A stretch of DNA of 64,000 nucleotides from an uncultured Bacteroidia bacterium (GCA_902782225.1 CACZMF010000009.1:1-64000), one strand, 5' to 3'. Positions 1 to 9,592 are shown, counted from the stretch's first letter. Numbers and translations are program-made. Notes: generated by a model not told the origin, from the letters alone.

Positions 1-117
1 ATGTTTTATGCCCCTCCGGGGAGTGCCCGTCCGCCGAAATGCATAACAAGCAAAAATAACTATTATTTGGAGATTCAACAAATAATTGCGAATATTGCTA
101 TGCTAATAACACATATT

Positions 118-1668
118 ATGAAATCGTATAAACTGATGCTGACTGCAGCCGCTGCGGCGGCCTGCGGATGCACGGGCGGAAAAGCCGTTCCGGAAAAACC
201 CAATATCATCTACCTTATGTTCGACGACCTTGGCTACGGCGACCTCGGCTGCTATGGCCAGGAAATGATCGAGACCCCGAATATCGACGCCCTCGCAGCC
301 AATGGAATACTCTTCACCGACATGTATTCCGCCGCCCCGCTGTCGTCGCCTTCCCGCTGCTGCATAATGACGGGCAAGCACATGGGCCACAGCCAGATAC
401 GCCACAACAAAGAGCACTACACCCCCACCGACGGCCGCGGATGGAACGGCCTCTACCTCGACCAGACGATGGAAGGCCAGCAGCCTATGCTCGCCGGCAC
501 CCCCACCATAGGCAAGATGATGCAGGAGGCCGGCTACAAGACCGCAATGGTGGGCAAATGGGGGCTCGGCTTCCCCGCCAGCGACTCCACGCCCCTCAAG
601 ATGGGCTTCGACTACTTCTACGGCTTCAACTGCCAGGCCCTCGCCCACTGCTACTACCCCACCCACCTGTGGGAAAACGACACCAAGTTCGCCACGGGCA
701 ATGAAATGGTGATGCAGGGCGAACCTCTTCCCGAGGGGCTCGATCCCCGCGACCCGGCAAGCTATGAGCGCTACGGCGGCAAATTCTACAGCCCCGACCT
801 GATGTACGACAAGCTCGAGAAATGGGTGTGCGACAACGCCGGCGGCCCCTTCTTCCTGATGTGGACCACCACAGTGCCGCACAGCGCCGTGCAGGCTCCC
901 GCCGACGAGGTGATGCACTACGTGGAGAAACTAGGCGATGAAGAGCCCCTCACCCACGGAGGAATGTATCTCCCGAGCCGCTATCCCCATGCCACCTATG
1001 CAGCAATGGTCACCCACATCGACACCCAGGTGGGCAAGTTGGTCGCAAAGCTCAAGGAGCTCGGCATCTGGGACAACACTATCTTCATAGTGACTTCCGA
1101 CAACGGTCCGGCCCACAACGGCAACTCGCCCATGGAGTACTTCCGCAGCGGCGGTCCGTTTTGCTGCGCGGCCGGCTGGGGCAAGAGTTCTCTCCACGAA
1201 GGCGGCATACGTATGCCGTTTGTGGTGGCATGGGGCGACCGGCTCAAAGGCCAGAAGAGCAGCCACATAGGCATCTTTGCCGACCTGATGCCCACCTTTG
1301 CCGACCTTGCGGGAGCGCAAGCACCGGAGAATGACGGCATCTCCTTCGCTCCCATCCTCCGTGGCAAGCCGGGCAGGCAGCAGGAGCACGACTACCTATA
1401 CTGGGAATTCCCCGGAGCCCAAGGATGGGTTGCGGTGCGCATCGGCCAGTGGAAGGGACTCCTTCAAAGGGCCAACAAGGGCAACCAGGACATGGAGCTC
1501 TACGATCTTTCCACCGATCCGCGCGAGTCCGTCAACGTGGCTGCGGAACACCCCGACATTATCAACAGGATGTGGGAAATCGTGCGCGAAAGCCACGAGC
1601 CTTCAGTGCTCGGCTTCCCCAAATATGAGACGAAGATTTCCTTCCCCGAAGCAGTAGCAGCAGATTGA
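118..1668 (+). CDS. Lipoprotein sulfatase, Ser-type (family S1)
   Basis: Predicted formylglycine-dependent sulfatase that removes sulfate esters from glycans or steroids in the periplasm or at the outer membrane. From the ATG at 118 the protein has 516 aa. It begins with a short hydrophobic signal rich in Ala that ends at Cys16, a weak lipobox. Metal ligands Asp36-Asp37 (FDDLGYGD) and the maturation motif S-S-P-S-R at residues 76-80 are visible. Ser replaces Cys at the modified position, so an anSME-type maturase is needed; none is in the window. The reading frame is open to base 1, but the upstream 39 codons lack signal-peptide character and are not taken as coding. The 3' end overlaps tsaE. 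The substrate cannot be told from sequence. Confidence 0.9.
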   Translation: MKSYKLMLTAAAAAACGCTGGKAVPEKPNIIYLMFDDLGYGDLGCYGQEMIETPNIDALAANGILFTDMYSAAPLSSPSRCCIMTGKHMGHSQIRHNKEHYTPTDGRGWNGLYLDQTMEGQQPMLAGTPTIGKMMQEAGYKTAMVGKWGLGFPASDSTPLKMGFDYFYGFNCQALAHCYYPTHLWENDTKFATGNEMVMQGEPLPEGLDPRDPASYERYGGKFYSPDLMYDKLEKWVCDNAGGPFFLMWTTTVPHSAVQAPADEVMHYVEKLGDEEPLTHGGMYLPSRYPHATYAAMVTHIDTQVGKLVAKLKELGIWDNTIFIVTSDNGPAHNGNSPMEYFRSGGPFCCAAGWGKSSLHEGGIRMPFVVAWGDRLKGQKSSHIGIFADLMPTFADLAGAQAPENDGISFAPILRGKPGRQQEHDYLYWEFPGAQGWVAVRIGQWKGLLQRANKGNQDMELYDLSTDPRESVNVAAEHPDIINRMWEIVRESHEPSVLGFPKYETKISFPEAVAAD

Positions 1669-2090
1669 AACACGAGATTATAATTGACGGCCTGCCGGAT
1701 CTGGCCAGGGCCGCGCGGCAGTTCCTTTCGGAAACCGCAGGGCATACGCTAATTGCGTTCTACGCTCCGATGGGCGCAGGCAAGACCACTTTCACGACGG
1801 CTCTCTGCAAGGAACTCGGCGTGCGCGAAGACGCGGTCAGTTCCCCCACGTTCGCAATAGTGAACGAGTATCGGACAGGTGCCGGAGAGCCGGTGTATCA
1901 CTTTGATTTCTACCGCATTGAAAAGACTGCGGAAGCCCTGGACATAGGCCTCTACGACTATCTCGACAGCGGAGCCCTGTGCCTTATGGAGTGGCCTGAG
2001 AACGTCGAGGAACTCCTCCCGGAGGAGACCCTCCGCGTCCGCATAGACCCAAGGCCCGACGGCGCCCGCATCATCAGCTGGGAGGACTGA
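1665..2090 (+). CDS. tsaE: tRNA threonylcarbamoyladenosine biosynthesis ATPase TsaE
   Basis: TsaE is the cytoplasmic ATPase that works with TsaB and TsaD to make N6-threonylcarbamoyladenosine on ANN-decoding tRNAs. The 141-aa protein has a Walker A loop at residues 35-41 (PMGAGKT), the family motif SSPTFAIVNEY, and the C-terminal EWPENVEELLP block. Length is normal. The only plausible start is TTG at 1665, which overlaps the TGA of the upstream sulfatase, so translation is probably coupled to a gene of unrelated function. araD follows after 5 bases, with the GGAGG near the end of tsaE acting as its ribosome site. Confidence 0.93.
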   Translation: MKHEIIIDGLPDLARAARQFLSETAGHTLIAFYAPMGAGKTTFTTALCKELGVREDAVSSPTFAIVNEYRTGAGEPVYHFDFYRIEKTAEALDIGLYDYLDSGALCLMEWPENVEELLPEETLRVRIDPRPDGARIISWED

Positions 2091-2095
2091 TCGCT

Positions 2096-2797
2096 ATGCA
2101 GAATTTGAAAAAGCAAGTATTGGAAGCCAATCTCGCCCTGGTGCGGGAAGGGCTGGTGTTCTACACCTGGGGGAATGCCTCCGGGATAGACAGGGAACGC
2201 GGACTCGTGGTCATCAAGCCCAGCGGAGTACCATATGAATCCATGACCGTAGACGACCTCGTGGTGCTGGACCTGGATGGCCGGGTCGTGGAAGGAAGGC
2301 TGAATCCGTCTTCGGACACGCCTACCCACATCGAGCTGTATAAAGCTTTTCCCGGAATAGGGGGCATAGTGCACACCCATTCCACATATGCAACTGCCTG
2401 GGCGCAGGCGGGCCGGGACCTTCCCTGCCTCGGGACCACCCATGCCGACTTTTTCCGCGGCCCTGTGCCCTGCACAGACAATCTGACGGCCGGGCAGCTT
2501 GCCGGAGATTATGAAAAAGCTGTAGGAGAGGTCATTGCCAGCCGTTTTTCCGGGCTTGACCCGGCCTTTACCCCTGGAGTGCTGGTGCGCAATCACGGCC
2601 CTTTCACCTGGGGCGCCACTCCGGCCCAGGCGGCCTACCACGCAAAAGTCCTGGAAGAAGTTGCGAAGATGGCCTTCCTGACCCTGCAGATCAACCCTTC
2701 CGCCGCCTGTGACCAGGCTCTCGAAGACAGGCATTTCTTCCGCAAGCACGGCCCCGGAGCCACCTACGGTCAAAAGAAACAGCAGCAAGATTTTTAA
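2096..2797 (+). CDS. araD: L-ribulose-5-phosphate 4-epimerase
   Basis: Class II aldolase/adducin-family epimerase that interconverts L-ribulose 5-phosphate and D-xylulose 5-phosphate, the last step of arabinose or ascorbate entry into the pentose phosphate pathway. The 233-aa length is typical. Family residues are present: phosphate-binding GNASG near 26-30, Asp74 (SSDTPTH), zinc ligands His93 and His95 (HTHS), His167 (NHGPF), and Tyr224 near the C terminus (ATYGQ). A GGAGG precedes the ATG. No araA or araB neighbours are present, so it is a lone copy at the end of a sulfatase-tsaE-araD string. UlaF or SgbE paralogues cannot be fully excluded. Confidence 0.9.
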   Translation: MQNLKKQVLEANLALVREGLVFYTWGNASGIDRERGLVVIKPSGVPYESMTVDDLVVLDLDGRVVEGRLNPSSDTPTHIELYKAFPGIGGIVHTHSTYATAWAQAGRDLPCLGTTHADFFRGPVPCTDNLTAGQLAGDYEKAVGEVIASRFSGLDPAFTPGVLVRNHGPFTWGATPAQAAYHAKVLEEVAKMAFLTLQINPSAACDQALEDRHFFRKHGPGATYGQKKQQQDF

Positions 2798-2915
2798 AGC
2801 GGCTTTAAAAAATCCGCAATTTCTTTAAAAATCGTAAAAAAGTGACGTCGGCCCCCTCGGCCGGCGTTTGTATTTCGGCGCTTTATTCTTTCCTTTGCCG
2901 AAAACGCTTAACGCC

Positions 2916-4097
2916 ATGAAAGCTTCATCATTGATTTCTTTGCTATTGTTTGCCGGCTGCTCCCTTCTGGATCCGGAGCTGCCGATGGGTACCCCCAGAA
3001 AAGACGAAAACGACAACAGGAGCGGCTCCGAAGATGATTCCGCCTCTTCCCTGAAGAACCGGAAAGACACCACATTCTATGTGTCGGCCATCACTTTTCC
3101 GGCTTCCTACGACTGGCAGCGCGACACGGCCTACGGCAACGTCGCCTGCACCCTGAAGGTCTTCAAAGGCGCCGTGCCGGTGCTGACCCTGCCCGCCGGC
3201 CCATCCAGCGGCATCAGCGCCTCGCCACATCGCAACCATCTGCTGGGCAGTTCTTTATTCACCGAATACTCCGACCTCAAAGGCACATGGGTGAAGAAGG
3301 ACGGACGTTCGATCGCAAGCTGGCCAGAGGCAGAATTGCTGCAGGGTCTGCTGATGAAAAACGGCGTGCTCCACACCGTAGGAATAGAGTTCAAGTCGCA
3401 CGGTTTCACCTATCGCCGCAACGGACAGGTGGCCATGAAAATCGAGAGAGGGCAGCTGTTCGGGAGTTTCGCCAGGGATTCCTACGGCCCGACCGGGGCG
3501 CTCTATGAAGACCGCGGCACCGTGTGTTTTGCCTACCAGACCGTGCTGGACGGCATGTGCTCTGTGTATATAGTCCGGGACGGGGTGTCAGAATTGCTGG
3601 CAAGTTCGCCGTCGGCTGAATATATGGATGTGCGGCAGATCGAAGGAGTGGTGGCGCAGGCCTACAACGACGGCGGCTCACCTGTTCTGAAGTACGGCAA
3701 CAATTTTATCGACATACGCGGCGGTGAGTCCGTCAGATGGAGCAATGCAGGATTGATACTGTTTAACGGAATGCCCTCGGTGATAGGGACTTATAACAGC
3801 TCTTCCGGGAGCGGATTCGGCATCGGATCGGTGGGCGCCGTGCGTGAGGTGGGCAGCAACGTGGACTATTTCTACACCGACGGTACGCACTACAAGTTCA
3901 TCGACCTGTCGGACCCGGAGTGGGACTATAGCTTCTTTTTCAACCGCCACTGCGCCTGCCTTGCCGGAGGCGACCTCGCTTATGTGCTCACGCCGAAGAA
4001 TCCGGCCCTTGACCCCTACCTGGCCTACAGGGGGAAGAAGATACGGTATGCAATGCACGGTTTCCTCGCCGGAGTGTCCGTGGTCACGGAGGAATGA
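2916..4097 (+). CDS. Hypothetical lipoprotein, 393 aa
   Basis: Unrecognised surface or periplasmic lipoprotein. The start at 2916 is chosen because it gives a standard signal, MKASSLISLLLFAGCSLL, with a lipobox at FAGC; an open frame extends 16 codons further upstream without signal features. After the Cys there is a polar linker rich in Asp, Glu and Ser, then a beta-rich body with repeated G-x-Y and V-x-F-x-Y stretches that could be a propeller, though no family is identified. It ends one base before the ComM-like gene (TGA at 4095-4097, ATG at 4099), so the two are probably cotranscribed by proximity. No function is proposed. Confidence 0.8.
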   Translation: MKASSLISLLLFAGCSLLDPELPMGTPRKDENDNRSGSEDDSASSLKNRKDTTFYVSAITFPASYDWQRDTAYGNVACTLKVFKGAVPVLTLPAGPSSGISASPHRNHLLGSSLFTEYSDLKGTWVKKDGRSIASWPEAELLQGLLMKNGVLHTVGIEFKSHGFTYRRNGQVAMKIERGQLFGSFARDSYGPTGALYEDRGTVCFAYQTVLDGMCSVYIVRDGVSELLASSPSAEYMDVRQIEGVVAQAYNDGGSPVLKYGNNFIDIRGGESVRWSNAGLILFNGMPSVIGTYNSSSGSGFGIGSVGAVREVGSNVDYFYTDGTHYKFIDLSDPEWDYSFFFNRHCACLAGGDLAYVLTPKNPALDPYLAYRGKKIRYAMHGFLAGVSVVTEE

Positions 4098-4098
4098 T

Positions 4099-5643
4099 AT
4101 GCTGATCAGGACTTTGGGAGCCAAGTGCGTGGGCATCGACGCCGCACTTGTCACTGTCGAAACCCACATCGACAAAGGTATTGGCATACATTTGGTCGGA
4201 CTCGCGGACGTGGCAGTGAAAGAGAGCCTCCTGCGCACGACGACGGCCCTGCAGGCAATAGGATACCATATCCCGGGAAAACGCATTGTCATCAATCTGG
4301 CGCCTGCGGACGTGCATAAGAACGGCAGCGGCTACGACCTGCCCATCGCCGTGGGTATCATTGCCGCTTCGGAGCAGTGTGATCTTCCGCTTGCCGGACG
4401 CTTCCTGCTTATGGGAGAACTGGGCCTGGACGGCAGCGTGCGCGATGTGCCGGGAGGACTGGCAGTCGCAGAGCTGGTGGGCCGCGAAGGGCTGGACGGC
4501 ATAGTGCTGCCTCTGAATTCGGCCCAGGAAGCGGCGGAGCTGCACGGGACCCGGGTGTTCGGAGTTGAAAATCTGGAAGACGTCGTGCGAATCCTGTCGG
4601 GACAGGAGGATTGTTCGGAATTCCTGGCCAGGCCCGCGCCGCCGGATTCCGACAAGGCTTCCGATATTCCCGATTTCCGAGACATCATCGGACAGGCCGG
4701 TGTCAAGCGGGGGATGGAAATTGCCGCGGCAGGAGCGCACAACGTCTGCATGATAGGTCCGCCAGGCTCCGGAAAAAGTTCGCTGGCAAAGGCTCTTTCA
4801 GGCATACTGCCGCCGATGACGCGCGAGGAGAGCCTCGTCACTTCGAAGATTTTCAGCATTGCCGGCAAGGGCAGCCTGCGGCACGGACTGATGGACCGCA
4901 GGCCTTTCCGTGCGCCACACTATTCGGCCTCGCTTCCGGCCATCGTAGGCGGAGGCGCCGGCGACAACATTATGCCCGGAGAAGTGAGCCTGGCCCAGAA
5001 CGGAGTGCTGTTCCTGGATGAAGCGGCGCAGATGCCGCGTGGCGTCATCGAAGCCCTGCGAGGCCCGATGGAAGACCGCAAAGTGGTGATTTCCAGACTT
5101 AAAACCAAGGTGGAGTATCCAGCGTCATTTATGCTTGTGCTGGCATCGAATCCTTGCCCGTGCGGCTACTGGGGCGTTGGAGACCGCTGCACCTGCACCC
5201 CGGCCCAGCGCCTCTCGTACCTTTCCCGCCTGAGCGGCCCGTTGATGGACAGGATAGACCTGCAGCTTCTCGTGCCGGGGCTGCCTCCCGCCGACCTGGC
5301 GCGGATCAAGGCGGAGGGGCACGCGGAGGAGAGCAGCGCCGAGGTGGCCAGGCGCGTGGAAGCCGCCCGTGATATCCAGAAGCGGCGATTTGCCGGAGAG
5401 GGAATCTTCACGAATGCAGAAATGAGCAACAAGCATATAGAACGGTTCTGCGGCCTCTCGGAGGAGTGCAGCAAGCTGCTGATTTCATTGATGGACCATC
5501 TTGGACTGTCGATGCGTGCCTATTTCCGCATAATCAAGGTTGCCCGCACCATCGCCGACCTGGAGGCCTGCCCGGACATCCTGCCCCGCCACATATCCGA
5601 GGCCGCCTCCTACCGCTTCCTGGACCGGATGCCTGCATACTAA
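4099..5643 (+). CDS. comM: YifB/ComM family Mg chelatase-like AAA+ ATPase
   Basis: The 514-aa protein matches the YifB/ComM family: an N-terminal Lon-protease-like fold with the signature KESLLRTTTALQAIG and GYDLPIAVG, then an AAA+ Mg-chelatase domain with Walker A GPPGSGKSSL at about residue 215 and the four-cysteine segment CPCGYWGVGDRCTC. In gamma-proteobacteria ComM is a branch-migration helicase used in natural transformation; in Bacteroidota the role is untested. The start at 4099 is the conserved N terminus; the frame is open further upstream inside the lipoprotein gene but encodes nothing sensible. Convergent with the esterase gene at 5666. Confidence 0.92.
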   Translation: MLIRTLGAKCVGIDAALVTVETHIDKGIGIHLVGLADVAVKESLLRTTTALQAIGYHIPGKRIVINLAPADVHKNGSGYDLPIAVGIIAASEQCDLPLAGRFLLMGELGLDGSVRDVPGGLAVAELVGREGLDGIVLPLNSAQEAAELHGTRVFGVENLEDVVRILSGQEDCSEFLARPAPPDSDKASDIPDFRDIIGQAGVKRGMEIAAAGAHNVCMIGPPGSGKSSLAKALSGILPPMTREESLVTSKIFSIAGKGSLRHGLMDRRPFRAPHYSASLPAIVGGGAGDNIMPGEVSLAQNGVLFLDEAAQMPRGVIEALRGPMEDRKVVISRLKTKVEYPASFMLVLASNPCPCGYWGVGDRCTCTPAQRLSYLSRLSGPLMDRIDLQLLVPGLPPADLARIKAEGHAEESSAEVARRVEAARDIQKRRFAGEGIFTNAEMSNKHIERFCGLSEECSKLLISLMDHLGLSMRAYFRIIKVARTIADLEACPDILPRHISEAASYRFLDRMPAY

Positions 5644-5665
5644 ATAAAGATTACAAGACCCTAGG

Positions 5666-7891
5666 CTAGAACGCTATATCCGAATAAACCGGATAATGGT
5701 CGGAAATGTAGGGCCGGCCTGCATAAGTAGTCGTGTCCACCTTGAAACGGCGGCAGTAGGAGAAACCTTTGTAGTAGATGTAGTCTATCTTCCCCAACTC
5801 GTCCATTCCATTCTTCCTGAACCCGTTGAATGATCCCCTTGGATCGGCATCCCTTGAATCGAAACGGGCACTCTTCATAAGGGAATTAATGTCTTTAAGG
5901 CACTCGTCGTCAGGATAAACGTTGAAATCGCCCACGAGCACCATCGGAAGGCCATCCGGATTCATCTTCTTGATATTGTCATAAATCAATGCAAGGCCTT
6001 CTTTGCGGGCGGTCACCCCCTTGTGGTCCAGGTGGGTGTTGACGAAATAGAACCTGCGGCCCGTCGCTTTCTGCTCAAGCAGAGTCCAGGTAGCCGTACG
6101 CCTGCAGGCAGCGTCCCATCCATAGCTGGGGACATCCGGGGTCTCGGAAAGCCAGTAGGTGCCCCAGTCCAGCAAAGCAATTTTCCTGCTGTCGTAGAAG
6201 ACAGACATCTGTTCGCCCTTCTTGACGCCGTCGTCACGGCCCACGCCAACCATCTTGTATTCAGGGCATTGCTCAAGGATATAATCTAGCTGCTCCTGGT
6301 AGGCCTCCTGGATGCCGAATACATCAGGGCTGACGGTCCGGAGCATTTCCGGAGTGGCATCCCTGCGGATGGTCCAGGCATTATCCCCATCCTTGGCATG
6401 GGAGTTCCGTATGTTGTAGGACATGACCCTGATGATGCTGCCGTCCAGACGCCCAAGGTCCCAGTCGTCGGAGCGGAAGGGGCCCACAGGGAATCCCCAG
6501 CTGCTGGCCAGGTTGCCCTCGGACCAGTTGCGGAAGCAATAGCGGACCGCCGCCGGCTCGGGGACGTCGGGGCTGGATACCTCGATGGTGTTGTGGCTCG
6601 TGACCCTTCCGGTGGCGGGATGGAATACCATGTCGCTGCCCGCCAGATCGAAGCCCGTTACGTCGCGGCCCCAAGGTGAGAGGCCCTGCTTGTCGGCTTT
6701 CATTGTGACTATTGCCTTGCCGCCTTCGAACTTGACGCTCTCGTAGGTGGGAGCCACGGGGTTGATGCCCTTGAGGCCGTATTCACCGACAAGCGCGTTA
6801 TAGGCAAGGCGGAAGCCGACTTCCTTCTTCTTGCGGGGGTGGATGCAGCCGAATTCGCCGGTGTCGGTGGTGGTGGCCATACCGCTGTGGGGAATCAGCT
6901 CAAGAGCCTTCTGCTGGGCCTCGCAGAGATAGCCGGAGGTGAAATGGTCGGGGTCGCCGTATTTGTAAGGAGCTATCTGTACGTAATAGAACGGGGCGTC
7001 AGGATTGTTGAACAGGCGTCGCATCATCGCCACATATTCCTGCTGCAGGCGAAGATACTGGTCGGCACGGCCCCTGTTGGATTCGCCCTGATACCACAGC
7101 ATTCCCTTGAAACAGAATGGGATGAGCGGATTGACCTGGCCGTTGAACAGGGTGCATGGTGTTTGATGCTTCTTTTCTGGCAACTCACCGCTGTCAAGGA
7201 AGGAAAGGTCGAACTCGCCGGGGAAGCGGCTGCCGATCGTTTCCCTGTCGATCCAGGATTCTATGGTGGAGCCGCCCCAGTTGGTGATGAGCAGGCCTAC
7301 CGGAACACCGAGGACCTCCTGCAGCTTGAGGGCGAAGAAATATGCCGTGGCGCTTGTGGATGCTACTGCTTCCGGTGTATTCTCCGTCCAGGAACCCTCG
7401 CATTTATCGACGGGGGACAGGCTTGCGCTACGCTTGATTGTACACATGCGGATCGGGAGGCCCGGCTTAGCGGACAGTATCAGGTCACTGGCGCCCTCCA
7501 CAGGCTGGCCGCGGAAGCCTTTCATGGGCATTTCCATATTGGACTGTCCCGAGCAGAACCAGACTTCTCCGACGAGGACGTTCCGCAGGACGACCTTCTC
7601 GCCGTCGGATATGGTCACGGTGTAGGGACCGCCGGCGGAAGGAGTCTGTATGCTTGCAGACCATTTGCCGTCGGAATCGGGAACGGCGACCGTCTTTATT
7701 GAGGCCCAGGAAGGCTGTATCGTGACCTTTTTGCCTGAATCGGTCCAGCCCCAGACCGCGGCCCGGCTGTTCTGCTGGAAAACCATATTGTCGCTGAAGA
7801 AAGACGGAAGCGTCACCTTTGAATGAGCGCTGAAGCTCGCCAGGCAGACCAGGACTGCCGACAGAATGGAAATGCGGAGAATCTTTTTCAT
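5666..7891 (-). CDS. Secreted sialate O-acetylesterase fused to EEP-family hydrolase
   Basis: Two enzymes in one exported 741-aa chain. Residues 1-25 are a signal peptide. Residues about 30-470 match the sialate O-acetylesterase (SASA) family, with the nucleophile in SGQSNM (Ser114) and the matching His in a HPRKKKEVG segment; it would deacetylate O-acetyl groups on sialic acid or plant glycans. Residues about 486-741 are an endonuclease/exonuclease/phosphatase domain with all core motifs: SYNIR, IQEA, NTHLDH, GDFN and SDHYP. Both active sites look intact. Either domain is common alone; the fusion is less so. A TATATTTG promoter element sits only three bases before the ATG. The divergent neighbour is a GH27 enzyme. 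Confidence 0.88.
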   Translation of the reverse strand: MKKILRISILSAVLVCLASFSAHSKVTLPSFFSDNMVFQQNSRAAVWGWTDSGKKVTIQPSWASIKTVAVPDSDGKWSASIQTPSAGGPYTVTISDGEKVVLRNVLVGEVWFCSGQSNMEMPMKGFRGQPVEGASDLILSAKPGLPIRMCTIKRSASLSPVDKCEGSWTENTPEAVASTSATAYFFALKLQEVLGVPVGLLITNWGGSTIESWIDRETIGSRFPGEFDLSFLDSGELPEKKHQTPCTLFNGQVNPLIPFCFKGMLWYQGESNRGRADQYLRLQQEYVAMMRRLFNNPDAPFYYVQIAPYKYGDPDHFTSGYLCEAQQKALELIPHSGMATTTDTGEFGCIHPRKKKEVGFRLAYNALVGEYGLKGINPVAPTYESVKFEGGKAIVTMKADKQGLSPWGRDVTGFDLAGSDMVFHPATGRVTSHNTIEVSSPDVPEPAAVRYCFRNWSEGNLASSWGFPVGPFRSDDWDLGRLDGSIIRVMSYNIRNSHAKDGDNAWTIRRDATPEMLRTVSPDVFGIQEAYQEQLDYILEQCPEYKMVGVGRDDGVKKGEQMSVFYDSRKIALLDWGTYWLSETPDVPSYGWDAACRRTATWTLLEQKATGRRFYFVNTHLDHKGVTARKEGLALIYDNIKKMNPDGLPMVLVGDFNVYPDDECLKDINSLMKSARFDSRDADPRGSFNGFRKNGMDELGKIDYIYYKGFSYCRRFKVDTTTYAGRPYISDHYPVYSDIAF

Positions 7892-7894
7892 ACC

Positions 7895-7902
7895 CAAATA
7901 TA
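7895..7902 (-). promoter_or_regulatory. -7 element TATATTTG for the esterase-EEP gene
   Basis: Perfect TAnnTTTG on the minus strand, ending three bases before the ATG at 7891. If used, the transcript would start at or just before the start codon, giving a leaderless or nearly leaderless mRNA. Confidence 0.55.
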
Positions 7903-7943
7903 ACAATCATTACCGGATTTCCCACCATTTCGAATAATTATGC

Positions 7944-7951
7944 TATTTTTG
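7944..7951 (+). promoter_or_regulatory. -7 element TATTTTTG for the GH27 gene
   Basis: TAnnTTTG match 21 bases before the ATG at 7973, in the 81-base divergent spacer shared with the esterase gene. Confidence 0.55.
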
Positions 7952-7972
7952 TATAATAATTACCTACCACAA

Positions 7973-9592
7973 ATGAAACACTTGTTTATCACCCTTGCCC
8001 TGATGGCAATCAGTCTTTCCGCCGCGGCCCAGCTGCCCGGAGAAGACAGCATCGTCGTGCCCGACTACAGCGCTTACATACTCACCCCGAAGGCGCCCGA
8101 TACACCTCGGATCAACGGCCCGAAGATCTATGGAGCCCGCCCCAAAGCCGATTTTCTCTATCGCATCCCCACCACCGGCGTGCGTCCGATCCGCTTCGAG
8201 GCAAAGGGGCTGCCCGCCGGCCTGAAGCTCGACGCCGCCAAAGGCATCATCACCGGCAAGGCACGCAAGAAAGGTGAGTACAAGGTGCAGCTGACTGCCA
8301 CCAACGCCCTCGGCAGCGACACCCGCGAGCTGCGCATCGTCATCGGTGACCGTATAGCGCTCACGCCCCCTCTCGGCTGGAATTCCTGGAACTGCTGGGG
8401 CAACAGCGTATCGCAGGAAAAGGTCCTGCAGTCCGGGCGGGCCATGGACGAAAGCGGCCTAGCCGACTACGGATGGTGCTATATCAACATCGACGACGGC
8501 TGGCAGGGCCTGCGGGGAGGCAAGTTCAACGGCATACAGCCCAACAAGAAGTTCCCCGACATGAAGGCGCTCGGCGATTCCCTGCACGCAAGGGGCCTCA
8601 AATTCGGCATCTACTCCGGCCCCTGGGTGTCCACCTACGCCTCCCACATCGGCTCCTCCTGCGACAACGAGGAAGGCTCCTACTGGTGGGTGGAACAGGG
8701 TATGGTCGACGACGTGTTCAAGGCCGACCGCTCCAAGGTGAACAAGGAGGACCTGCGCTACTTCGGCAAGTATTCTTTTGCCCTCAACGACGCCCGGCAG
8801 TGGGCCGACTGGGGCGTGGACTACCTCAAATACGACTGGAACGTCAACGACGTGTGGTGGCTTCGCGACATGCGTGAGGCGATCGACGCCACCGGGCGCG
8901 ACATAGTGTACAGCATCTCCAACCACTCCCGCGTGTCCCTGGGCCCGGAACTGCTCAAGTATGCCGAGTGCTGGCGCACCACCGGCGACATCCGCGACAC
9001 CTGGCAGAGCATGGCGGGCATAGGCTTTGACGGCCAGGACAGGTGGGCCGGATTCACCGGTCCCGGCCACTGGCCCGATGCCGACATGCTCGTGCTCGGC
9101 AAGGTGGGCTGGGGCCGCAAGATGCACTGGACAGAGCTCACCCCCTGGGAGCAGTACACCCACATAACCCTCTGGTCCATACTGGCTTCCCCTATGTTGC
9201 TCGGCTGCGACATGGCTATGCTGGACCCCTTTACCCTGAGCCTGCTCTGCAACAGCGAAGTGCTGGACGTCAACCAGGACCCCCTCGGCATCAAGGGCAC
9301 CGTCTTTGCCAAGGGCGATGGCCACGTGACCTATGTCAAGCCCCTTGAAGACGGCTCGATTGCCGTGGCCCTGTTCAACCTCGGCACCGAGGAGCGCACG
9401 ATGGGATTCACCCCGTTCAAACTGGGACTCTACGGCGAGCAGACAGTCCGCGACCTCTGGCGCCAGCAGGACGTCGGCAAGGTCTCGAAGAAGGCACGCT
9501 GGGAAGTTGCTGTCCCCCCGCACGGCTGCGCCTTCTACCGCCTCAGCCCCGGCATAACGGACGAAAAACTCGAAGGCCTCTACCGCCAGTAG
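7973..9592 (+). CDS. Secreted alpha-galactosidase, GH27
   Basis: Hydrolyses terminal alpha-D-galactosyl (or related) residues in the periplasm. The ATG at 7973 gives a clean signal peptide (MKHLFITLALMAISLSAAAQ); 539 aa in total. Residues about 45-130 form a putative Ig-like fold (KGLPAGLKLDAAKGIITGKA). The catalytic TIM barrel begins at TPPLGWNSWN. The expected nucleophile is Asp288 in YLKYDWN and the acid/base Asp339 in WRTTGD. A beta-sandwich C terminus follows. It is divergent from the esterase-EEP gene, so the two may be co-regulated glycan tools, but no SusC/SusD pair sits beside them; the nearest one is 4.6 kb away beyond a mobile element. Confidence 0.93.
   Translation: MKHLFITLALMAISLSAAAQLPGEDSIVVPDYSAYILTPKAPDTPRINGPKIYGARPKADFLYRIPTTGVRPIRFEAKGLPAGLKLDAAKGIITGKARKKGEYKVQLTATNALGSDTRELRIVIGDRIALTPPLGWNSWNCWGNSVSQEKVLQSGRAMDESGLADYGWCYINIDDGWQGLRGGKFNGIQPNKKFPDMKALGDSLHARGLKFGIYSGPWVSTYASHIGSSCDNEEGSYWWVEQGMVDDVFKADRSKVNKEDLRYFGKYSFALNDARQWADWGVDYLKYDWNVNDVWWLRDMREAIDATGRDIVYSISNHSRVSLGPELLKYAECWRTTGDIRDTWQSMAGIGFDGQDRWAGFTGPGHWPDADMLVLGKVGWGRKMHWTELTPWEQYTHITLWSILASPMLLGCDMAMLDPFTLSLLCNSEVLDVNQDPLGIKGTVFAKGDGHVTYVKPLEDGSIAVALFNLGTEERTMGFTPFKLGLYGEQTVRDLWRQQDVGKVSKKARWEVAVPPHGCAFYRLSPGITDEKLEGLYRQ

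Noticed and set aside
1..117. N-terminal extension of the sulfatase and a promoter in this region
   Set aside because: The extra 39 codons do not look like a signal or a domain, and no good TAnnTTTG element was found before 118.
2800..2885. Hairpins after araD (TTTAAAGCGGCTTTAAA and CGGCC/GGCCG) as a terminator
   Set aside because: No clear stem followed by a T-tract; several alternative weak foldings exist.
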